Of a stretch of DNA of 64,000 nucleotides, positions 11,749 to 23,317 are shown in pieces. A program made the translations under genes and the position numbers. Under the pieces are notes generated by a model. That model made no database searches and was not told the origin of the DNA. It saw only the letters and a program-made list of their open reading frames with translations. How positions within the stretch are numbered: the stretch's first letter is position 1; the number at the start of each line of letters is the position of its first letter. Source of the DNA: Cryptomeria japonica (lineage: Eukaryota > Streptophyta > Pinopsida > Cupressales > Cupressaceae); the NCBI RefSeq assembly GCF_030272615.1, contig NC_081405.1, forward strand, positions 470,692,008-470,756,007, given 5' to 3'.

Positions 11749-12133
11749 GGAAGAGTTTATTGATAAGCTTAATTTAAAGTCATTTTCTTATGTTCTTAAG
11801 AAATAGATCACGAGTTCAAATATCACAGCGTATGCCTCGTTTGTAGCACACTTAGTCCCATGTAGACCCATATACAGATCAACATAGTGAATTATAAAAA
11901 AATATTTCTTTCTTTCTTTTTATATGATCATAGGGTCACATCTTTTATACCTTATTTTAGATACTTGATACAACTGGATCTATATATTGATACCTTGATT
12001 CATGATTATGCTAGTAGATTAGTGTTTTCATATATTGGATGGTAATAGTCATTGATTGTTACATTTAGTTATATTACATTTAGATGTGTAAGTAAATTGT
12101 AAATATACTTATATATGACCTCTAAGTCTTATT
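11749..12133 (+). repeat. 0.4-kb repeat, copy 1 (SINE-like)
   Basis: This segment is repeated in order at 12213-12353 plus 24534-24853. Shared words include gaagagtttatt, atcacgagttcaaat, tttgtagcaca, aatatttctttcttt, ataccttgattcatga and tatatgacctctaagtct. The ggtcacaagttcaaat word in copy 2 is close to a polymerase III B box as in tRNA-derived SINEs, but no clear A box or poly(A) tail is visible. It is best called an unclassified dispersed repeat. Confidence 0.6.
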
Positions 12134-12212
12134 GATGGATGTTGTTGAATGTGATTATGCTTGTGGTTTGAATAATAAATGTCAATTGGATATTTTGTGG
12201 GACATAGTCCTT

Positions 12213-12353
12213 TGAAGAGTTTGTTGGTAGTCTTAGTTTAGAAGAACCATTTCTTTATGTTCCTGAAAGAGAGGTCACAAGTTCAAATTACATAGAGGGT
12301 AAAGTGTGTATGACTTATTTGTAGCACAGTTATGTGCTTTAACTATAAGCTAT
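12213..12353 (+). repeat. 0.4-kb repeat, copy 2, left piece
   Basis: This is the start of the second copy of the repeat at 11749-12133. It is cut at 12353 by insertion of copia element C2 and continues at 24534. It contains the B-box-like word gaggtcacaagttcaaat. Confidence 0.65.
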
Positions 12354-13479
12354 TGTTAGGATAAGAAAACAGATACCGGAATAATTGATAAAGCATTAAA
12401 GCATAATTGAAAATCAGAGAATCAATACCATGCAACCATAACACATAACACCATGATTTGTACGTGGAAAACTCAGTAAAGGGAAAAACCACAGTGGGAA
12501 ACCCTACCCATAGTAAGATGATACTTCTGCAGAAAGTATATGATTACAATAGGGGCCTGCACATGCAGGAAGGCACACTGCCTAGAGCGCACTACTCATC
12601 ACAATGGAGTCTCACTGACTACAAAAGAGGTCAACCACCTCAAAATATTTGGACAACAATCCAGAAAGAATAACTGCCTATGATAGCATCAAACATGTCA
12701 GATTATAGTTTCGGTTAAACTCAATACTGGAGGTCTAAAACCTGTTACATAAACCCAACTCGATCGCCTATGATCGACCAAATCCCCTGCACAAATGATT
12801 ATTACATTATTCGCTCCTTGCCTATGATCTACAATGAGATCTTACAAATATTTATACAAGTCCTAGACCTAAACAATTAGGTCATCCACCCAAATGATAA
12901 TTCAATAGATTCATTACATAATCCTGAAATAAAATCATAAAACATGTCGGCCTAAGGCCAAACAAATATCATCTAATCAATAAAACATCCTGAAATTGCG
13001 TCAGAAGGATCCACCAACACGTTTCATGAAACTGGTCCATAACCTAGATAGCACCGGACCTAAATTAGATCCACACATGCCAAAGCAATGACACCAATCA
13101 GTAAAGGCACGAATACAATCACCATCAGCATCCTGAATCCCTTCTAGAAGTCACACCAACACCACTTATGCATTACATCAAAGATCTTCAATAAAACTTT
13201 GTCGGTGAAACCCTTACCAGGCCTACAAATTGGGCTTACTAGAACATAAGATAGCATCCGATCATCAAGTCAATACCAACTGACTAAAACATACTTCAGA
13301 GGCATATGAACCATTCATACAAACTTATTCCATCATTCAGATCATACCGGTGACAATCAACTGATAATCTTCCCAATCCAATCCTTCTATCGGAAGTCGG
13401 TAAACAACCATAACAACTAGTGTTGCATCAATGACAAAACATCAATGCAACACTAATCAGTTCCTTCATGTTGCCAACA
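12354..13479 (-). repeat. C2 3' LTR
   Basis: The left LTR starts tgttaggataag and ends gccaaca on the plus strand. Compared with the right LTR it lacks about 90 bases near its outer end. On the minus strand a TATAAATA word (12849-12856) is the likely core promoter element. Confidence 0.85.
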
Positions 13480-13874
13480 ATCTCCCCTTTGGCATTGATG
13501 GTAACAATAGATGTGAAAAACATCCAAGTGCCAAGAAATGTCAAACAAGTCTCCCCTATGGAAGATAGCCAACAATCTCCCATAAAATGATATAGCAATG
13601 AAGCTTTGAACCAAATATGAATCAAAGGACCAAATACTGCCAAACTCCCCCTAAGGAGTGCAATCAATCTGAAAAAATAAATAGCAATGTTTTTTCACAT
13701 ATATTCCTCCCCCTTTGACAACAACGCCAAAGATATGATATAGATATCAAACAGAATATGAAAACTCTAAATCTCAAGGCTGACTACTCCCCCTGAGTAG
13801 TAGCATTATTTCATCAATCCAAATCAAAAGATAGCTCTGATAATGCATACTGGACTGATGCATATCTGCATCAT
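13480..13874 (-). other. C2 polypurine tract and 3' untranslated region
   Basis: On the minus strand ccaaaggggagat lies directly before the 3' LTR and serves as polypurine tract. Several further purine-rich runs of the same kind (minus of ctcccct, ctccccctaagg, cctccccctttg) precede it. No coding sequence is seen. Confidence 0.65.
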
Positions 13875-16800
13875 TTAAGTCTCTACCGGAGGGGTAGAAA
13901 CCCTCAATCTGTCTCTCAAATACTCAAATGATTCCCGGGACAAAGGTTTAGTGAAGATGTCTTCTATCTGCTCTTTAGTGTTCACATAAACCAATCTGAC
14001 TTCTTTTGTTTCCACTTTTTTCCTTTGAAAAGTTATACTTGATTGATATATGCTTAGTCTTGGAGTGAAATACCAGACTCTTTGATATGTCAATAGTTGC
14101 AGAGTTATCACAATGAATAACAACCGGAACATTACAACTCACTTGTATATCCTTCAACATCTGCTTCGTCCATAGAACTTGAGTGCAATTAGTTGCGGCT
14201 GCAACATATTCAACTTCAGTAGTAGATAAAGAAATGCATGACTACTTCTTGTTGATCCATGAAACCAACATCTTCTCTAGAAAGAATGCTCCATCGGATG
14301 TCCTCTTCTGATCATCAACATCACCTGCTCAATCTGCATCTGTATATGCAAATAAAACAAAGTCATCATCTTTAGAGTACCATAAACCATATTCAGTTGT
14401 TCCTTGCAAATACCAAAATATCCTTTTTATTGCACTTTCATGATTTTCTCTTGGATTACTTTGAAATCTTGATACAATACTGACTTCATTCATTATATTC
14501 GGTCTAGTCTAAGTTAAATATAGAAAACCACCAATCATGAATTTATATCTTGTAGGATTTACTGGAGGGGATACATGTTTAATTGACAATTTTTCACTTG
14601 TAACCATAGGAGTACTAACTGGTTTGGAATTTTTCATACCAAATTTCTTCAATAATTCCCTTAGATACTTAGTTTGATAGATAAACATGCCTTTGTCAGT
14701 CTGAGTAATCTACAAACCTAGAAAAAATCTTATTTCTCCAATCATTGACATTTCAAATTCACTCTTCATATTATCAGAGAATTCCATGCACAATTTTTCT
14801 TCACCTCCAAAAATGATATCATCAACAAATACTTCATAATCAAAATATCATAATTAGTGATCTTATAATATAGGTTATTGTCAGCATTACCTTTTATAAA
14901 ATCAAGCTTCAAAAGATACTTATCCAACCTTGCATACCAAGCTCTAGGAGTTTGTTTTAATCCATATAGGGCTTTCCTTAATTTACAAACCACATTTTTG
15001 TCATCTGTCAGTAAAAATCCACTAGGTTTCTCAATAAAGACTTCCTCTTTATGTTCTCCATTTAGAAATACAAACTTAACATCCATTTGATAGCCCTTGT
15101 AGTTCTTTTAGGTTGCATAAGCAAGAAATAGTCTAACAGCTTCAATTCTGGCTACCGGTGCAAAAGTTTCATCATAATCAATTCCTTCCTTCTGAGAATA
15201 TCCTTTGTAGACCAATCTAGTCTTGTTTCTTACAACTTGTCCATCCTCACTCAGTTTGTTTCTATAAACCCATTTAGTTCCAATGACATTCTTTTTTTTA
15301 GGCCAGGGAGCCAAAGTCCAAGTATTGTTGTTTTCTATCTAATCTAATTCATCTTCCATAGCTTTCATCCAACATTCATCTTTACAAGTTTCAATTACTG
15401 ATGTTGGTTCAATTTGAGATTTGAAACATACCTCTTGATTTGCCAATCTTCTTCTTGTCATAACTCCCTTGAATTTGTCTCCAATGATCTGATTTTCAGA
15501 ATGATTTAGCCTTACATACCTTGGTGTTTTCTGATTTTTAGGTTCTCTATGCTGCTCTTCAGTTACAATTGAGTTTTCTGATGATGTCAGGGTAATAGGT
15601 TCAACATTCTATTCTGGTACAGACATTACCGGATTAGTTATGATCATTTCCACTGCCGGTTCTCTATCATAAGATTTGGCTTGGTCTTTGTACTGCTCAT
15701 CCACTTTCACATTAGTGCTCTTCACATTTCTCTGCAATCTTTTGTTATAACATCTATATGCTTTTCTCTTAGTTGAATAACCAGGAAATATTCCTTCATC
15801 ACATCTAGGGTAAAACTTTCCAATGGAATCATCTCTTTTAATATAACACTTACTTCCAAAGATTCTGAAATACTTAAGAGTAGGGGGATGACCAAACCAT
15901 AATTCATAAGGTGTCTTACCAGAATCTCCTTTGCTATGAACTCTGTTGAATGTATAAACTGCTATACTTAGTGCTTCTCTCCAGTAGATATGAGACAAAT
16001 TAGCTTCCATCATCATGGTTCTGGCTGCATCCAAAATGGTTTTGCTCTTTCTTTCCACAATACCATTCTTCTGAGGTGTCCAGGGTGCGTCTCCTAATGC
16101 CATTTTTCTCACAATAGTTGTTGAATTCATCGGATGTGAATTCACCACCTTGATCTAATCTTGGACACTTGATTTTCATCCCAGTCTCTGTCTCAACCAT
16201 AGCTTTAAAGATCTTGAATTTTTCAAAGGATTCAAATTTATCCCTTAGAAATGCAACCCACATCATTCTAGAATAGTCATCAATGATTAACATGAAATAT
16301 GTATCTCCTTGAAATCTTATTGTATTAGCAGGACCACATAGGTCAGTATGAATCAAATCAAGAATATTATTAGATTTATTAGGTATGCTCTTAAAAGAAG
16401 TTCCAATTTTCTTACCCATTTGACATTCCTTACATACCGGATTATGAGGCTTCACAATCTTAGGTAAATCTCTAACTGCCTTAGTTGAACTGATCTTTAC
16501 AATGCAATCAAAATTTACATGAAACAACCTCTTACACCATAGCCAACTTTCATCAATATGTGTAATCAAACATTTTCTTTCATCGGAGTTCAAATGAAAG
16601 ATATTAACTTTTGTTTGTGTATTGGTTGCAATTCCAATCTTGATTTGCTAATGATTTTGCACTTTCCATCCTTGATTATAATTGAAATCCTCTGTCTACC
16701 AACTATCCTACACTCAAAATATTATGCTTCAGACCTTCAACATAATAGACATTTTTAGTGTTATGCTTACCATCCAATGAAATGGTTCCTCTTCCTTTAA

Positions 16801-17175
16801 TCACGCATGCTTTGTTATTACCAAATCTAACTTGAACACTATCAAATTCTTGCAGGGTTAGAAACTTTATTTTGTCTCCTATCATATGATGAGAACATCC
16901 ACTATCTATTACCCATTCATCTTTGTCTTCAATTTTTTCTGCAAGGGCCTTTTCCTAATTTGTTATAATTGGTTCCAGATCATCTTACTTCATAGCATAA
17001 AATACCCAGTCTCTTCCATTGTCGGATCCACTACCTGAATCTCATGTCAGTTCTTCCTCTGAGTCATCAATTACTCCTTCCTCATCAACATAGTAGCATG
17101 ATTTGTTTTTTTTTCTCCTTACTTATGCTTGATCTGATATTCAGGGTTAGGCTTAAAAGATCTTCTTGCTCTTTC
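13875..17175 (-). pseudogene. C2 pol: protease, integrase, RT, RNase H (broken)
   Basis: Reading from 17175 down, the protease is seen as WVIDSGCSHHMIGD near 16900, followed by GLKHNILSVG. The integrase zinc-binding region and core lie at about 16593-15609 (CKECQMGKK, HTDLCGP, IDDYSRMMWV, DQGGEFTS, NGIVERKSKTI). A frameshift falls near 16080, just before the last catalytic segment. Reverse transcriptase spans about 15314-14560 ([48 protein letters not shown] near 14810). RNase H spans about 14340-13875 (STTEVEYVAA, HCDNSATIDISKS, HTKTKHI-like SKTKHISIKYN) and ends LRVSTPPVET. Domains are in copia order. Numerous stops and frameshifts mean no functional protein. Confidence 0.85.
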
Positions 17176-18407
17176 TGTTGGAATCTAAGAACACTGAGAG
17201 GGAGGGGGGGGGGGTGAAACAATGTTCTACCGGAATAGAGAAAATTAACCTTATTAATGTAACAACTCAACAACCGGTAAAGATAAAATCAAATAACAAT
17301 AAGCAACAATGCAACCACAAAGATGAACACCATAACACCATAGATTTATATGTGGAAAACCTCAAAGAGGAAAAACCATGGTGGGATTGGAGACCCACAA
17401 TATCTATCCACTGATCAGATGAATAAATATTACAATAACGGGCCTGCACATGCAGAAAGGTCAACAGCCTAGAGCGCATTGCTCATCACAAAAGGAGCCT
17501 CACTGATTACAGGAAATAACGAACTACAATCCAGAATGAAGATTGAACCGCAAGTATATCATCTCCTATGCCTGAGTACAATTCTGGTTGAACCGCAAGT
17601 ATATCATCTCCTATGCCTGAGTACAATTCTGGTTAAGCTCAATACTAGAGGCCTAAAACCTCTTGCATAAACCCAACTCGATCACCTATGATTGACCAAA
17701 TCCTCTGCTCAAAAATGATTATTACATTATTCGCTCCTTGCCTATACATATGATCTACAATGAGATCTTGCATCACTTTTATACTAACCCGAGACCTAAC
17801 CAATTAAGTTGGCCACCCAAATGATAATTCAATAGATCCATTACATAATCTTGAAATAAAATCATAAAACATGTCGGCCTAAGGCCAACCAAACATCATC
17901 CAATCAATAAAACATCCCGGAAGTGCATTAGAAGGATCCACCAACACGTTTCATGAAACCGGTCCATAACCTAGATAGCACTGGACCTAAATTAGATCCA
18001 CACATGCCAAAGAAATGACACCAATCAATCAAGGCACAAACACAATAACCATCAGCATCCTGAATCCCTTCTAGAAGGCACACTAACACCACTTAGCATT
18101 ACATCAAAGATCTTCAATAAAGATCTACCGGTGAAACCCTTACTAGACCTACAAAGTAGGCTTACTAGAACATAAGATAGCATCCAATCATCAAGTCAAT
18201 ACCAACTGACTAAAACATACTTCAGAAGCATATTAACCATTCATACAAACTTATTCCATCATCCAGATCATACTGGTGACAATCAACTGATAATCTTCCC
18301 AATCCAATCCTTCTACTAGAAGCCGGTAAACAACCATAACAACTAGTGTTGACATCAATGACAAAATATCAATGCAACACATAATCAATTCATTTATATT
18401 GCCAACA
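17176..18407 (-). repeat. C1 3' LTR
   Basis: A 1232-bp LTR running tgttggaatctaag to gccaaca on the plus strand. It contains a perfect 45-bp tandem duplication at 17545-17634 that the other LTR lacks. On the minus strand TATAAAAG (17776-17783) is the likely TATA box. Confidence 0.85.
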
Positions 18408-18864
18408 ATCTCCCCCTTTGCCATTGATGACAACACTAGATGTCAAAAACATCCAAGTGCAAAGAAATGCCAAATAAGTCTCCCCCTATGGAAGACAACC
18501 AACAATCTCCCATAAAATGATATAGCAATGAAGCTCTGAACCAAATATCTTTGTACCAATTAACCATCCATAGACCTGAACCAAACTCCCCCAATGGGAT
18601 ACAACCAATCTAAAATTCTATTTCTCCTCCTTGTGCCAACAATCTCCCCCTTAGACCGATATCTTGTTAAGCTCTATTTTTCACATATATATCTCTCCCC
18701 CTTTGACATCAATGCCAAAAATCTAACATAAACACCAAAGAAAAATCATAGAGCCTCTGTACCACACAACTAACTACTCCCCTTGAGTAGTAGCAGCAAC
18801 TCATCAATCTGGAATGAATAGAACCTCTATAAATGCATACCAGACTGATGCCAAACAATATCAC
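18408..18864 (-). other. C1 polypurine tract and 3' untranslated region
   Basis: On the minus strand caaagggggagat adjoins the 3' LTR. As in C2, several more purine-rich runs follow (near 18478, 18648 and 18706). There is no coding sequence. Confidence 0.65.
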
Positions 18865-20034
18865 TCAAGTCTCTACCAGAGGGGCAGAAACTCTCAATCT
18901 GTCTCTCAAATGCTCAAATGATTCCTCAAACCAGTCTGAATTCATTTCCTTCTCCATCAGAAAATTATACTTGATAGAAATGTGCTTAGTCTTGGAGTGA
19001 AATACTGGATTCTTTGATATGTCAATAGCTACAGAGTTATCATTGTGAATAACTACCGATTCATTGCAATCTACCCTTATATCCTTTAACATTTGCTTCA
19101 TCCATAGAACTTGAGTGCAATTAGTAGCAACATACTCAACTTTAGAAGTACATGACTGCTTCTGGTTGATGCATGAAACAAGATTTTTTCCAAGAAAGAA
19201 AGCTTCACCAGATGAGCCTATCCAGTTATTAACATCACCTGCCCAATTTGCATCTAAATATGCTCAAAGTGTAAAGTCCTCATAAACCAAAAACCATACC
19301 AGAAAAACCTTGAAAATATCTGAAAATCCTAGCTACGGGAGCAAGGATTCAACATAATCAATTCCTTCCTTCTGAGAATATCCTTTGTAGGCCAATCTAA
19401 CCTTTGTCCATCCTCATTTAGTTTGTTTCTAAAAACCCATTTAGTTCTAATGACATTCTTATTTTTAGGCAGGGGAACCAAAGTCCAAGTATTGTTCTTT
19501 TCTATTTGATCTAATTCATCTTCCATAGCTTTCATCCAACATTCATCTTTACAAGCTTCAATTACTGATGCTGGTTCAATTTGAGAAATGAAACATACCT
19601 CTTGATTTGCCAATCATCTTCTTGTCCAATTATCTTATCTTCTAAATGATTCAACCTTACATACCTAGCAATCTTCTGACTTTCAGGTTCTTTGTCTTGC
19701 TCTTTGGTTACATAAGAGTTTTCTGATTATGTCGGGATAACTGGTTCAACATTTTGTTCCAGTACATGCATTACTAGATCAGTTATGATCATTTCCACTG
19801 CTAGTTCTCTGTCATAAGATTTATCTTGGTCTTTGTGTTGCTCATCCACTTTCACATTAGTTCTCTCCACAATTCTCTGCAATCTTTTGTTATAACATCT
19901 ATATGCTTTTCTCTTAGTTGAATAACCAAGAAATATCCCTTCATCATATCTAGGATCAAACTTCCAATTCACTATTAAGAATTCTGAAATACTTAACTGT
20001 ATATCTATGACCAAATCATAACTCATAAAGTGAC
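18865..20034 (-). pseudogene. C1 pol remnants (integrase end, RT start, RNase H end)
   Basis: On the minus strand the integrase C-terminal side (DEGIFLGYSTKRKAYRCYNK) lies at about 20026-19727. The start of reverse transcriptase (CWMKAMEDELDQIEKNNTW, IRTKWVFRNKLNEDGQ) lies at 19613-19329. The sequence then jumps to the RNase H end (VIHNDNSVAIDISKNPVF, HLRDRLRVSAPLVET) at 19101-18865. The integrase catalytic core and the FVDD part of reverse transcriptase are deleted. C2 retains the matching segments, so these are true deletions within the family. Confidence 0.85.
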
Positions 20035-21371
20035 TTACCGGTAAACCAAACCAGATCCAAGATCCAACAAATCTTCATCGTTTAACCTTAAAACTGACTT
20101 CTCCAAAGATTTGAAATAGGATTTCAGACCACTACCAGGAGCAATGCAAGATCTGTCATCAATTTGCCTCCCCTTAAGGCAAATGCCTTTGTTACCAGAT
20201 GAGTTTCCTGTCGGTGCAAGAACATTCTTCTCTTCCGGTTGAGTAACCGGGGTATATTCTTCAGCCAAATGAACATTTGGGGCAATTGATTCTGCCAGTT
20301 GAGCCTCAGAATTCATAACCCACTTCTTCTCATGCTCCCTCCGATTGTCATCAATCTTCTTCTTTCCTTTTTCATCAGATTTATCACTTCCTGTCGGTAG
20401 GTTCTTGCTTCTACAAAATTTAGCAATATGTCCTACTTTGTTGCATGCATAACAAGTGACATTATTTTGTTGAATTGCCTTACTATAACCTTGACCATTC
20501 CTTGACCTGCATTGATTAGCCATATGTCCAAACTTTCCACATGCATGACATTTCACATATATTCTACAATCTTCTATCTTATGACCATACCTTTTACAAT
20601 TTGAACATGTGACCAGGAACTGCATTATTATCTTGATTTACTCTATTTCCACAATGTCTTGCCATATGGCCAAATTTATTGCAAACAAAACATCTACCAT
20701 TGAATTTATGTGCATTGGGTTGCCGGTGACCTCTGATTCCGGTTGACCTTCTGATCATTCTGCATATCGGATGTCCAATCTACATTTGCAGTACTAGACC
20801 TCTGACCTTGTTCAAATCCAAGTCCTCTAGTGTCTCCCTTGCACCTTTGATCCTTCAATAGCTCATCAATTTTAGCAGAGCTAACCTTGAACTTATCTTT
20901 GTATTTATTTGCAACATCTAGATCTCCTCTTAGGATTGTCACCATTCTTTCCAACTCTTGCTCATTGTTCTATGATTGCACTAATTCAGTTTTCAACATA
21001 TCATTCTGATGTGCCAACCTAATGCACTCCTCAGATCTATCTTTCAGAGATATAACAATATTTTCTTCATTCTTCTTCTGGTCTTCAATCTCCTTGCACA
21101 TCCTCATAGTTAGGGCTTGCATTTCATTCTTCATCACACCATTCTCTCGACTCATCTTCTGACATTGTTCCTTAAGGGCATCCTTCTCTTAATCGTCTTG
21201 ATTTTGCATAAGTTCCTTCCTATTATCTTGAGCATTAGATAACTTTTCTTGCAGAGTGATAATGAATTCTTTTTTAGATCGAAGTTCATCTTCCAGCTTT
21301 ATATTCTTAAATTTTTCAGCTTCAAAATCTTCAAGAGCAACTTCAAGCTGCCGCCTCAAACACATCTCCAT
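20035..21371 (-). pseudogene. C1 gag with coiled coil and four zinc knuckles (broken)
   Basis: The minus-strand start is ATG at 21371, about 60 bases past the primer-binding site. The first 130 or so codons are charged and heptad-like (EDFEAEKFKNIKLEDELRS, KKNEENIVISLKDRSEE) and predict a coiled coil. In-frame stops occur at 21189-21191 and 20970-20972. A KIDELLKDQR...TRGLGFE segment, common before zinc knuckles in plant copia gags, follows. Four CCHC knuckles then occur: CFVCNKFGHMARHC near 20690, CSNCKRYGHKIEDC, CHACGKFGHMANQC and CYACNKVGHIAKFC. The first is in a different frame from the others, so a frameshift lies between. The typical copia gag (UBN2-like) core seen in C2 is absent. The frame ends at the junction of the pol deletion. 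Confidence 0.8.
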
Positions 21372-21427
21372 GGATTAGGGATTCAGGATCTTCCTCAAGT
21401 GATTAGGATTTTGCAAATGAGGACCAG

Positions 21428-21439
21428 GCTCTGATACCA
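21428..21439 (-). other. C1 primer-binding site (initiator Met tRNA)
   Basis: The minus strand reads TGGTATCAGAGC two bases after the end of the 5' LTR. This is the standard plant copia priming site for initiator methionine tRNA. Confidence 0.9.
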
Positions 21440-21441
21440 AT

Positions 21442-22363
21442 TGTTGGAATCCAAGAACACTGAGAGGGGGGATGAATCAGTGTTCTACCGGAATGGAGAA
21501 AATTAACCTTATTAATACAACAACTCAACAACTGGTAAACATAAAAACATATAACAATAAGCAATAGTGCAACCAAAAATATGAACACCATAATACCATA
21601 GATTTATACGTGGAAAACCTCAAAGAGGAAAAACCACAGTGGGATTTGAGACCCACAATATCTATCCATTGATTAGATGACTAAATATTATAATAAGGGG
21701 CTTGCACATGTAGGAAGACCAACAGCCTAGAGCGCACTGCTCATCACTAAAGGATCCTCACTGACTATAGAAAACAACGAACTACAATCCGGAATGAAGA
21801 TTGAACTGGAAGTATAGCATCTCCAATGCCTAAGTACAGTTTTGGTTAAGCTCAATACCAGAGTAAAAAATCCCAGAAGTGCATCAGAAGGATCCACCAA
21901 CACATTTCATGAAACCGGTCCATAACCTAGATAGCACTGGACCTAAATTAGATCCACACATGCCAAAGCAATGATACCAATCAGTTGAGGCATGAACATA
22001 ATCACCATCAGCATCTTGAATCCCTTCTAGAAGCCGCACCAACACCACTTAGCATTACATCAAAGATCTTCAATAAAGCTCTATCGATGAAACCCTTACC
22101 GGACCTACAAAGTAGGCGTACTAGAACATAAGATAGCATCTGATCATCAAGTCAATACCAACTGACTAAAACATACTTCAAAAGCATATGAACCATTCAT
22201 ATAAACTTATTCCATCATCCAGATCATACTGGTGACAATCAACTAATAATATTCTCAATCCAATCCTTTTACCGGAAGCTGGTAAACAACCATAATAGCT
22301 AGTGTTGACATCAATGACAAAACATCAATGCAACACATAATCAATTCCTTTATATTTCCAACA
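21442..22363 (-). repeat. C1 5' LTR with promoter deletion
   Basis: This LTR is 922 bp against 1232 bp for its partner. Near 21862 the sequence jumps from ctcaatacca to tcccagaagtgc, losing about 260 bases that in the partner LTR include the TATA word. The element therefore lacks its own core promoter at the 5' end. Confidence 0.85.
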
Positions 22364-23259
22364 CTCTTCCAATTTTGAATTCCTTTCAGGAAATCTAGAT
22401 GCAAAATGACCTATCTTATTACATGCAAAACATTTGAAATTTTCCTTCATACTTACTTCCTGTCGGACCTTTAGGTATCCTTCTAGCAAATAGGGCTTCA
22501 AGTTTCTCAAGGTCTTCATCTTCTTTCCTAATCTCTTCCAATTCCTTTGCATACAAAACTTTCCAATCTTGCTTGCTGATTGATGATGTTGATGCCTTAA
22601 ATGTAGTATCAATCTTTGTAGCTCCTGGAGGACCAAATTCTTCAAGCTCAAAAGCAAATATCTTCTCAACAAGGGTATCTCTCTTTACAGAAGAATTAGG
22701 CATGGTTCTTATCTCATTAATTGCAGTTACCTTCATCTTATATGTTGGTAGAAAAACCCTTAATACTTTTGAAACAATCTCTTCCTCACTTAGAGATCCA
22801 CCACAACACTGAATTCCTAATACAATTTCATTTACCCTTTCCATGAATGCATAAATTTTTTCATCTTCCTCCATCTTCAAGTTTTCATATCTTACCTGGT
22901 AACATTCAAGTTTTGAAATTTTAACAGTGGGATCACCTTCATTTAGAGTCTTCAACTTGTCCCATATAGCTTTTGTCGATGATTTATCTGATAATCCCAT
23001 GATATGTTGATTTGATAAGGCGCTTAAGAGTGCTTCTCTAGCTCTACAGTCGTTTTCAATGTTCTTTTCCAAGTCTGCCAGTGCAGGATTGCCAGATGCC
23101 CGATCACGAGGAGTGTAACCTTTTCTGAGTTATTTCCAAAATTTCCTTTCCAATGAATCTTAAATGAGTCTCCATCTAAATTTTCCATACTTCATAGTTT
23201 GTTCCATCAAGCCTACGACTGTCCTTCCGGTAAAAAGTAGCTGAACTATTAGTTTCCAT
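22364..23259 (-). pseudogene. C2 gag (UBN2-type), interrupted by C1
   Basis: A minus-strand ATG at 23257-23259 opens METNSSATFYRK...LDGTNYEVWK. A TAG at 23176-23178 replaces an expected Trp codon. After a frameshift the long frame 23072-22419 carries a typical copia gag (AIWDKLKTLNEGD, LKMEEDEKIYAFMERVNEI, EEIVSKVLRVFLPTYK). A second frameshift precedes the zinc knuckle CFACNKIGHFASRF, whose last Cys is Phe. C1 inserted right after this knuckle; the reading resumes on the far side at about 17170. Confidence 0.85.
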
Positions 23260-23302
23260 AGGATCTTCCTCAAGAGGTTAGGCTTCTACAAAAAGAGGAC
23301 TA

Positions 23303-23315
23303 GGATCTGATACCA
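23303..23315 (-). other. C2 primer-binding site
   Basis: The minus strand reads TGGTATCAGATCC next to the 5' LTR. It matches the initiator-Met site except for one base (T for G at position 11), probably a later mutation. Confidence 0.85.
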
Positions 23316-23317
23316 AT

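Larger units (their letters stand above)
17176..22363 (-). mobile_element. Ty1/copia element C1, internally deleted, nested in C2
   Basis: LTRs lie at 17176-18407 and 21442-22363, with tgttggaat...ccaaca ends, an initiator-Met primer-binding site by the right LTR and a polypurine tract by the left. The C2 gag reading is cut at 22364 and resumes at about 17170, which shows C1 inserted there. The duplicated target appears to be ctctt (22364-22368 and 17169-17173), leaving two extra bases (tc) before the left LTR. Most of integrase and the central part of reverse transcriptase are missing, so C1 is non-autonomous. Confidence 0.85.
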
